Assembly (NCBI GenBank): GCA_964492495.1
Contig: CAZBKJ010000001.1
Coordinates: 17,242-81,241, forward strand
DNA: 64,000 nt
Direction of reading: 5' to 3'
Origin: CAZBKJ01 sp964492495
Lineage (GTDB): Bacteria > Patescibacteriota > Microgenomatia > UBA1400 > UBA12028
Shown piece by piece: positions 34,663-41,700 of this stretch. The notes under the pieces are model-generated. The model worked only from the letters and a program-made list of their open reading frames with translations. It was not told the DNA's origin and did not search any database. The position numbers and the translations under genes were made by a program. Position 1 is the first letter of the stretch. Each line of letters begins with the position of its first letter.

Positions 34663-35867
34663 AGAACAATATCGGCAGAAACGACCCTTGTCCTTGTGGA
34701 GCAATCAACGCGGAAACAGGAAAACCAGTAAAGTACAAGAAATGTTGTTTCATTCATCCCATAGATATGCCATCTCAACTTGAATTTATGCAGATGAAGG
34801 TTGAAATGATGCAAAAAGCAGTCACTATGAGAAACGTATTGAAAACTAAAGGCATTTTTATTGATTTCCCAGCCCCTGTAGTTTTCAAAGGAAAATCAAT
34901 TTGGGCATTTGGCAGTGGGTTGTATTTCTATCCAAAAGAACACATGACCTTTCACGAGGGACTAATTTTTGTCCTTAGAAATCTTCTAGCAAAGGATAAA
35001 AAGTGGGTAGCAGAGCAAGAAGCAGTACCATTAGAAAAACGACACTTTATTTTGAAGTGTTATCACGAGTATCTTAAATGGAGAAATAAAAATAGTACAC
35101 CTGAAAACCAAATAGGAGATGAAAAATGGAGAGCAATCCCAGACGGATTGACCAAATCTTTACTATCATTGGCATTTGACGTAGCTTGCATTATCCACGT
35201 TCATGGCCACATACCTGAAAAAATCATTGAGCGATTGAAGAAAACCGACAACATCTATCAAGGTGCGAGATACGAAATAGCAGTTGCAGCAATTTTTGCT
35301 CGACTAGGATGCAAGTTCGAGTTCTTAGATGAAAAACTAGATCATCTTACTCAAACACCTGGCCACTGCGAGTTCTTTGCGACAGATGAGGAAACGAACA
35401 CTATTGTTGCAGTTGAAGCGAAAAGTAAGGTAAGAAAAGGTGTGTTGCATCAACCTGGGCAATCTACTGAGTTTCAACTATGGAACAATGTCACAGGTCC
35501 GTATAGAAATGCCCTCAAGCAGAGTCCTGAGGATGTTCCGTTTATTGTATTTGTTGACGTAAACTCACCACCAACTCCCGGTCTAGATAAATTTGAAAAG
35601 CCATGGGCTAAGGAAATCTTAGAAAGTAGAGAGAAAACTCCACTGAACAAACCAGGGAAACCAGATCCTTGCACACTAATAGTCTATACAAACTATTCAT
35701 ACCATTACCAAACTGGTACTGAGGCTAAGGCAAATGAAGCAATTACAGTTGCTCCTGCTTATCCTAAGCACGCTGTCTCTGAATTATTTTTGAATAAGTT
35801 ACAAATGGCAATAGAAAACTATAGCTTTATTCCAAATATTGAGTACGATGGTACAGTTAAAGGATAA
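34659..35867 (+). CDS. SEC-C zinc-finger protein with possible PD-(D/E)XK nuclease domain
   Basis: The N-terminus is a SEC-C zinc-binding motif: GRNDPCPCG (Cys11, Cys13) and KYKKCC (Cys29, Cys30), with an unusual insert of about nine residues between the two halves. The C-terminal half contains ARYEIAVAAIFARLG (about 203-217), an acidic stretch CEFFATDEE and then IVAVEAKSK (about 249-257). This order, helix Glu, then Asp, then ExK, is that of PD-(D/E)XK nucleases. The start ATG overlaps the stop of the upstream zincin gene; a start 12 bases earlier is possible. The pair could be a two-component effector or defence unit (inference). Confidence 0.65.
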   Translation: MKNNIGRNDPCPCGAINAETGKPVKYKKCCFIHPIDMPSQLEFMQMKVEMMQKAVTMRNVLKTKGIFIDFPAPVVFKGKSIWAFGSGLYFYPKEHMTFHEGLIFVLRNLLAKDKKWVAEQEAVPLEKRHFILKCYHEYLKWRNKNSTPENQIGDEKWRAIPDGLTKSLLSLAFDVACIIHVHGHIPEKIIERLKKTDNIYQGARYEIAVAAIFARLGCKFEFLDEKLDHLTQTPGHCEFFATDEETNTIVAVEAKSKVRKGVLHQPGQSTEFQLWNNVTGPYRNALKQSPEDVPFIVFVDVNSPPTPGLDKFEKPWAKEILESREKTPLNKPGKPDPCTLIVYTNYSYHYQTGTEAKANEAITVAPAYPKHAVSELFLNKLQMAIENYSFIPNIEYDGTVKG

Positions 35868-35984
35868 GAGAGCAGCTCATTTCATGAATGTAATAAACTC
35901 TAAGGGTGTGACTCTTGAATGTCTGGAACAGTTTTGTCACATAGTTTGTGATCTGAACCTAACAGTAATTAATAAAGGCTGATA

Positions 35985-36746
35985 CTACTTGAAGATGTGA
36001 CTTAACTGTTCAACCTCTTTGATCATCGATTCTAAAACTGTAGTTACTGGTTTCCCCTCAATAATGCTCTTTTCATTCAGAACAACCTCAAAGCGAAATT
36101 GCATTTTAAGGTTTGGCTCTGCATCAAGGGAATCCACAAAGAGCACATCACCAGGTTTAAGGGGAAAAAGGTTATCTGCAGGTCTAATAAATAATGGCAT
36201 ATCAGGAATATCATTGTCTTTCATTAATTTTTTCATTTGAGCAATCATTAGTGACCCTATATCCACGCTTCCAAAAGTTGAACCAACTGTAATAAGCAAT
36301 CTATGCTTGTCAATGTTATTAAGCATTGCTATCGTCCAAAGAGTATCATTTCCTCCTTTGTATGGTTGTATGGAATCAATAAGTTTTAATTTTTTGCCAG
36401 ATATACCTTTTGTCTTTCTCACTTTTTCTTTTTCATAAGTTTGAAGATCCTTTTCTATTGGGAAATATATATGCTTTGAGGATACTGTACCTTTGTTCTC
36501 TGAAATAAATAAATCATAAGCTAAATGATCTAATGCGCTTCTGAGATTCTGAATAACATCACCAGAAATCAAGGCGATCTTATCAGGTACACTTGCTACA
36601 TCCGTCAAATAGTAGACGAGGCGTTTTGTCTGAGAATCTCTCCTGGTACCAATTCTGTATGGATTCGATGCGAAGAAAGCACTAATTTCTATTTGGAGCT
36701 CTCCCAAGTGTTGTTTGGCTCGATCAATTTTATTTATCCAGTTCAT
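35985..36746 (-). CDS. Hypothetical helical protein with Rx4H motif
   Basis: This 253-residue protein resembles a widespread unnamed family that I recall by the motif GD..xNLRSALDHL. Here it reads GDVIQNLRSALDHLAYDLF, with Arg69 and His74 spaced Rx4H, as in HEPN ribonucleases. A second helix contains NNIDKHRLL. Whether this is a true HEPN fold is unproven. It stands alone between the SEC-C gene and the tRNA-Glu region, on the opposite strand to the SEC-C gene. The 117 bases before it (35868-35984) hold no clear feature. Confidence 0.6.
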   Translation of the reverse strand: MNWINKIDRAKQHLGELQIEISAFFASNPYRIGTRRDSQTKRLVYYLTDVASVPDKIALISGDVIQNLRSALDHLAYDLFISENKGTVSSKHIYFPIEKDLQTYEKEKVRKTKGISGKKLKLIDSIQPYKGGNDTLWTIAMLNNIDKHRLLITVGSTFGSVDIGSLMIAQMKKLMKDNDIPDMPLFIRPADNLFPLKPGDVLFVDSLDAEPNLKMQFRFEVVLNEKSIIEGKPVTTVLESMIKEVEQLSHIFK

Positions 36747-36865
36747 ATTCAGGTTCTAAAATGTAAGTTTGGATACGTAGGAGCGATATTAGCAGAGACA
36801 TAGTGCATTTTTGAGCAGGAGTATGGGTCGCACTGGACCTTGTGATATTTCGGACCCACCCCGTC

Positions 36866-36881
36866 ACCGCCAGCTGGCGGT
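36866..36881. repeat. Perfect 16-bp palindrome
   Basis: ACCGCCAGCTGGCGGT is an exact palindrome in the non-coding stretch between the Rx4H gene and tRNA-Glu. Its central CAGCTG and the flanking CCCGT/TCCCACC resemble the palindromes at 37.5 kb. The 36747-37094 stretch (348 bases) contains no credible gene, only this palindrome, two terminators and the tRNA-tail copy. Confidence 0.7.
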
Positions 36882-36910
36882 TCCCACCACTTCTTATCTG
36901 CTAGAATCAA

Positions 36911-36946
36911 AAACTACAAAAAAAACCGCGGGAAGCGGCTTTTTTA
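36911..36946. terminator. Rho-independent terminator, plus strand oriented
   Basis: CCGC (36926-36929) pairs with GCGG (36935-36938) around GGGAA, flanked by a long A run and CTTTTTT. The A and T tracts make it look bidirectional. Confidence 0.65.
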
Positions 36947-36951
36947 TTGTT

Positions 36952-36970
36952 TGTGACCCCACCCGAATTC
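36952..36970. repeat. Copy of the tRNA-Glu 3' end
   Basis: These 19 bases are identical to 37093-37111, which cover the last 17 bases of tRNA-Glu. The preceding hairpin-T-run arrangement is also repeated. The rest of this copy does not fold as a tRNA, although a T-arm-like hairpin with GTCGAA in its loop lies at about 37020-37043. Confidence 0.75.
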
Positions 36971-37056
36971 TCCCCGCAAGGGGGATGGGGCAGGTCACCT
37001 CATTGGTGACTTGCCCTTAGAATCGGATTCGACTCCTATTCTGTGAGGAGTACAAG

Positions 37057-37088
37057 GTAAAAAAAATCAGGCTATAGCCTGATTTTTT
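37057..37088. terminator. Bidirectional terminator downstream of tRNA-Glu
   Basis: ATCAGGCTATAGCCTGAT (37066-37083) is a perfect 18-base palindrome flanked by A and T runs. It would end transcription of tRNA-Glu on the minus strand. Confidence 0.8.
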
Positions 37089-37094
37089 CACCTG

Positions 37095-37167
37095 TGACCC
37101 CACCCGAATTCGAATCGGGGTTACCAGGATGAGAACCTGGTGTCCTAGGCCTCTAGACGATGGGGCC
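37095..37167 (-). tRNA. tRNA-Glu (anticodon CTC)
   Basis: The minus strand begins GGCCCCATCGTCTAG and ends GGGTGGGGTCA, giving a 7-bp acceptor stem (GGCCCCA with TGGGGTC), a D arm, an anticodon stem CCAGG/CCTGG around TTCTCAT (anticodon CTC), and a T arm with TTCGAAT. The size is 73 bases with discriminator A, and CCA is not encoded. It reads the GAG codon. The 5' end lies inside the last codons of a GIY-YIG gene on the same strand, and both tRNA ends have nearby copies (36952-36970 and 37501-37513). Confidence 0.95.
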
Positions 37168-37428
37168 ATGCGCCATTTTTTCTAAATGGTCCGTAAGCAT
37201 GATCTTTACAGCTCTTTTACCTTTTGTAGTTTTTAAGTAATTTTCTCTTCTTCTCGCATCTTTCTCTGAAAGAAACGCTTCGTAGAATATGAGTCGGACA
37301 GTACCCATTCTTTTTGTTGAATACACACCTTTACTGAGATGCTTACGGATTCTTTCTTTTAAGTTTGCCGTAAATCCTGTGTATATTTTCCCAGTATCTC
37401 TACTTTGTAAGAGATATACGTAATACAT
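37153..37428 (-). CDS. Stand-alone GIY-YIG nuclease 1, reading into tRNA-Glu
   Basis: This 91-residue single-domain GIY-YIG endonuclease is of the small UPF0213/YhbQ-like type. The signature YYVYLLQS...KIYTGFT (Tyr pair and the IYTG turn), the catalytic-helix Arg in LKERIRKH, and the Glu/Asn pair in RRENYLKT near residue 62 are present. The final codons lie in tRNA-Glu: its TAG stop is in the tRNA D-arm region, so tRNA maturation would cut the mRNA. The gene is bounded by 13-bp direct copies of the tRNA 5' end. Substrate unknown. Confidence 0.8.
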   Translation of the reverse strand: MYYVYLLQSRDTGKIYTGFTANLKERIRKHLSKGVYSTKRMGTVRLIFYEAFLSEKDARRRENYLKTTKGKRAVKIMLTDHLEKMAHGPIV

Positions 37429-37473
37429 TAGCAATACTCTATCATGAACCAGAATAAATTCGATTCATGACCA

Positions 37474-37626
37474 TGAACCGTGCTTTGCACTGGTTCACGG
37501 GACGATGGGGCCAAGCTGAGCTTGGCTATACTTGCGCTTAGCGCAAGTGCCTCTTCAAACCAATACTAATCCGAGCTTAGCTCGGGTGCCAAACTGATGA
37601 CTATCTTACTTACGCTGGGCGCAAGT
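37474..37626. repeat. Cluster of five short palindromes beside the GIY-YIG genes
   Basis: Between the two GIY-YIG genes lie hairpins at 37474-37497 (TGAACC/GGTTCA arms), 37511-37525 (CCAAGCTGAGCTTGG), 37531-37547 (CTTGCGCTTAGCGCAAG), 37571-37585 (CCGAGCTTAGCTCGG) and 37608-37626 (ACTTACGC/GCGCAAGT). The middle three share an AGCT-N-AGCT-like or GCT-T-AGC centre with one unpaired base, and several are followed by TGCC or TGCCTCT. The arms differ but the design is conserved, as in REP-type elements. Confidence 0.75.
37501..37513. repeat. Copy of the tRNA-Glu 5' end
   Basis: GACGATGGGGCCA is identical to 37156-37168, the first 12 bases of tRNA-Glu plus one flanking base (read on the plus strand). 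The two copies bracket GIY-YIG gene 1 at a distance of 345 bases, like a target duplication. Confidence 0.7.
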
Positions 37627-37637
37627 GCCTCTATTAA

Positions 37638-37907
37638 TCATGTATTGTACTTGAGTTTTTCAAAAATATGTCTTAACTGTATCTTTAGCTCTTTTTTTCC
37701 TTTACCACCTTTTAGATAAGTTTCTCTCTGCTTTGCGTCACTTTGTTCGACATACGCTTCGTAATATATGAGGACAAGTGGTCTTCTATACTTTGTGGCA
37801 CTTACGAATCCGTTTACATGAGCTTTATATCGAGATTTCAAATCGTGCGTAAAACCCGTATAAAGTTGCTTGTCTTTTCCTGAATACAAGATGTACATGT
37901 AATACAT
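37638..37907 (-). CDS. Stand-alone GIY-YIG nuclease 2
   Basis: This is a second small GIY-YIG protein (89 residues from the ATG at 37907). It has MYYMYILYSG..KQLYTGFT, the Arg-containing helix LKSRYKAH, and the RETYLKGGKGK block, closely parallel to gene 1 in layout but clearly diverged in sequence. It is on the same strand, separated from gene 1 by the palindrome cluster. Its stop lies near the last palindrome, so an element made of nuclease plus hairpins is possible. Confidence 0.8.
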   Translation of the reverse strand: MYYMYILYSGKDKQLYTGFTHDLKSRYKAHVNGFVSATKYRRPLVLIYYEAYVEQSDAKQRETYLKGGKGKKELKIQLRHIFEKLKYNT

Positions 37908-37939
37908 TTGTACATTTAATTTTATCACGAAATGGGAGG

Positions 37940-38509
37940 TCAGATTCGTTCAGCCTGGATGATGAGTCGCTTCGTATCTAGAAAGCCTGTACAGGTATAG
38001 ATTGTCAGCAATTCACTTTCAGTCGGGGCAATGTACTCAAGCTTGTCTGGAGAGGTTGTGACTTTTTTCGTGATTGTATACTCAAAAACAGTTTCATTGG
38101 CGGTTGTGACACTGATAGTTTCTCCCACATTCACCTCATGAAGCTTTCCGAGGAGCTTTTTGTTGTTGTGACCGTAAAAAACGGTATTTCCTGGCGTTCC
38201 AGGCAGGGATGATTCACTCCAAAACACGACGTGTGTAGGGGAAAGTACCCAAAAATCGTTCTTTTTTGCAAAAGCCTCCACTGGAGCGTCAATTTTGTCG
38301 GCTATTTTGATCTGAACGGGGAATGTTGGGACAGACTCAGTCATGTTTTCGTTGGTACGTTCTTCTCTTGCCTGGGTGACGATTTGTTCCTCCTTGAGTA
38401 CAGAGATGACTGAAAATCCTAAAAACAGGACTCCAAGGAACATGAACAGGACTCCAAACCGCGTTTTATGTTTGGAAATCTGCATACGAGTCCGTATTGA
38501 TTTCTGCAT
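37940..38509 (-). CDS. Sortase, membrane-anchored transpeptidase
   Basis: Sortases cut a C-terminal sorting signal of exported proteins and link them to the cell surface. An N-terminal membrane helix (about residues 17-37) precedes the beta-barrel. The catalytic residues are visible: His114 in VFYGHNN, Cys173 in LTIYTCTGF and Arg181 in TKRLIIQ. Class cannot be decided; the size and GNTVFYGH wording fit class D/E-like enzymes. A start eight codons later (MQISKHK) is possible. A plausible substrate in this window is the LAATG protein at 55874. Confidence 0.9.
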   Translation of the reverse strand: MQKSIRTRMQISKHKTRFGVLFMFLGVLFLGFSVISVLKEEQIVTQAREERTNENMTESVPTFPVQIKIADKIDAPVEAFAKKNDFWVLSPTHVVFWSESSLPGTPGNTVFYGHNNKKLLGKLHEVNVGETISVTTANETVFEYTITKKVTTSPDKLEYIAPTESELLTIYTCTGFLDTKRLIIQAERI

Positions 38510-38655
38510 ATATTTGTATTAAAAATTATGTAGAGTGTTGCTCTCACAACACCTATAGTAATGATTAAAAGACTATTATAGAGGAAGAACGCGTAAACGC
38601 AATGTTATAGGTCTTCTCGTGTGAAATCCCCTCTGAGGTGAACCAGAATTACTGT

Positions 38656-38685
38656 TTGACTATAGGATAGTATTCTTGGTATAAT
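38656..38685 (+). promoter_or_regulatory. Promoter of the surface-glycan operon
   Basis: TTGACT (38656-38661), 18 bases, then TATAAT (38680-38685), with TGG directly before the -10. This is the best full promoter in the window. It gives a leader of about 45 bases before the ATG at 38736, with no clear Shine-Dalgarno sequence. The 226 bases from 38510 hold nothing else I can identify. Confidence 0.8.
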
Positions 38686-38735
38686 CCACTTCGCTTTTCT
38701 ATCTGGAGCCGAATGCTGAAAACATCCTTTTATTC

Positions 38736-41700
38736 ATGGCCAATCTTGACATTATCATTCCAGTCTTTAATGAAGAAGCGACCATTGGCCCGTTAATTTC
38801 GCGGATCGATAAGATACTTCGCAAAGAACACATCCCATATCATATAATTGTTGTGGATGATCGCTCTACTGACAGAAGCCTAGAACGAGTAAAAAAGGCA
38901 AGTCAAAGTTTCCCAATCACAGTTCTTAAGAAAAAAGGCCAGCAAGGAAAAGCTTTTTCTATTCTTGAGGGTATAAAAGCCTCGACCAGTGACTACATCT
39001 GTATGATCGATGCCGATCTGCAGTATCCTCCTGAAGCAATTCCAGCGTTGTTTGATCTTGCACAGATATCCGGTGTCGCAGTAGCTCGTCGTATCACCTA
39101 CGGTGGTTCTGTTGTCAGACGTATTGGAAGCAGAATACTTGCTTTTGTCCTAGGAAAGCTTCTGCATGGAATCCACTGCGATATGCAGTCGGGACTTAAG
39201 GTTTTTAAGAAAGAAATCACTGAGTTTATTAATGTCGACGAGATTACTCCTTGGGCTTTTGATCTTCCATTACTTCATGCCGCCAAACAAATGGGGTATG
39301 ACATAGCAGAAGTTCCTATCGATTTCACTGAACGAGAAAATGGTGATTCAAAACTCACTCTTCTTGGTCCAACTGTACAGATTGCCAAGGGCGCGCTTCG
39401 ATTAAAGTTCACAACGATCCATCCGCGAGTGATTCTTCCAGATACAAAAGAATCCATGAAAGGTGCAGGTTTTGTCCATAAAGGCAAGCGATTTATCACG
39501 CACTCAACACTTCATCACTCAAAGAGTGCACTGCTTGTGATAACCCCAAGTCAAAAAACAGTTTTCTTTATTATTCTTGCTCTTTTTTGTTTTGGGGCAG
39601 TATTTGCGACACTTTTTACCTTTAAGATTGCTGTTGCCATACTTTCATTTGTCTACTTTATTGATGTGTTGTTTAACTTTTTCCTTATCCTTCGAAGTCT
39701 TCAATCACCTCCAGAAATTAGTTCAGACAAGAACGAGATCTTGGCACTCAAAGATAAAGATCTCCCTGTCTATTCGATTCTATGTCCGTTGTATAAGGAA
39801 GCCCATGTTATTCCTCAATTTGTTGAAAGTATTTCCAATCTTGATTGGCCAAAATCAAAGCTTGAAGTAATGCTTCTCTTGGAAGAAGACGATACGGAGT
39901 CAATCGAAGCAGTCAAAGACATGAACTTGCCTTCATATATTCGAAGTGTCGTTGTTCCAAACTCTCAACCAAAAACCAAACCAAAAGCATGTAACTACGG
40001 ACTCAGTCACGCGAAAGGCGAGTACTTGGTCATTTTTGATGCAGAAGACAATCCAGATCCACTTCAATTAAAGAAAGCGTACTTGGGATTCCAGAAGGTT
40101 GGTCCAAATATTCGCTGTTTGCAAGCAAAGCTTAATTACTACAACCCAACACAAAATGTCCTTACCCGCATGTTTACTGCAGAGTATTCACTCTGGTTTG
40201 ACGTCATTTTGACGGGACTTCAATCCATTCAAACGACAATTCCTTTGGGTGGAACCAGTAATCACTTCCGCACAAAAGATCTGTTGGAGCTTGAAGGATG
40301 GGATCCGTTTAACGTCACAGAAGACTGTGACCTCGGAATCAGACTGTTTAAGCACGGCTACAAAACCGCAATCATCGACTCAACGACTCTTGAAGAAGCA
40401 AACAGTAATGTTCTCAACTGGATTAGACAGAGAAGCAGATGGATTAAAGGCTACATGCAGACATATCTTCTCCACATGCGAGATCCTTTAGACTTTTTTA
40501 GTACACAAGGAATTCATGCATTATTGTTCCAGCTGACCGTTGGTGGAAAGATTGCCTTTATTTTAATCAACCCAATTTTGTGGGTTTTGACGATTTTGTA
40601 CTTTACCTTAAATGCAGTTGTCGGGCCGACGATCGAAGCTCTGTACCCGTCAATTGTGTTCTACATGGCCGTGACATCACTTGTTTTTGGAAACTTCATG
40701 TTTATTTACTACTACATGTTGGGTGCAGCAAAGCGTGAACAGTGGTGGCTCATGAAATGGATCTATCTTGTTCCGATCTATTGGTTGATGGTCAGTGTGG
40801 CTGCCTGCATGGCTCTGTATCAACTGATAGTAAAACCACACTACTGGGAAAAGACCATTCACGGTCTACACCTAAAAAAAAAGCTTGAAAATGAAGCAAA
40901 AGAGACTGCAAAGGTTGTAACTGCATCTATTTTAGCCGAAGTTGAAACCAAAAAACCTCCTGTACAGCCAAGTGAGAGCACAGCCTACACAAAAAAAAGA
41001 ATACAGTCGTTTGGAGTTTTCTCAAATCTTTTGAAGTATCGAAGAAGTTTCACTGGTATTTTCTCCAAGATTATCAAAGGTGAGTATCGTGGAGGAGCTT
41101 TACTTGTAGCGGCAACGATGGCAGCAAATGTGCTGAACATGGGAACAAACTTCTACATGGGGCATGCACTACGATTGACTGATTTTGCACTCTTTAATAC
41201 ATACCTCAGTTTGTTAAACATTATCTCAATCTTTTCTTCATCGCTTGGAACAACTGTCAATCAACGCTCAGCACACTTACTTGGAAAAATTGGGCATACA
41301 CGTGCCGTCAATTTCTGGAGACATATAAAGAATCGAGTATTCTTTGTTTCTCTTATCCTCACTGGGCTGTGGGTCATCTGTATCCCGATGACAAGTTCAT
41401 TTTTAAGTATTGATTCCAATATACCGCTCTTATTGTTTACTCCAATTTTGCTTCTTCTTGGTATTAATGCTGTGAATCAAGGGTATTTGCGTGGAGCACT
41501 CGCCTTTGAACTCGTTGCTGTTGTGACGATACTTCAGCCACTGACCCGGTTACTATCGACGATAATTTTCGGAGAGCTCACCTATGGTGAGTATGCGTAC
41601 TTGTCGATTCCTACCGGAGTTGTAGTTGCAGCATTGGTTTCTCACTTCTTTGCGAGAAAAGGTGAGTCTGTGGAGATTGCACACAAAGATTTGAAGCTTC

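Noticed and set aside
36811..37020. 69-codon frame between the Rx4H gene and tRNA-Glu
   Set aside because: It crosses a palindrome, a terminator and the tRNA-tail copy, so it is not a plausible gene.
36952..37043. Second complete tRNA next to tRNA-Glu
   Set aside because: Only the 3' end matches; no acceptor pairing, anticodon stem or D arm can be drawn, so it is listed as a fragment copy.
37500..37640. CRISPR array
   Set aside because: The repeated hairpins differ in arm sequence and spacing and have no constant repeat of CRISPR length; no cas genes are present.
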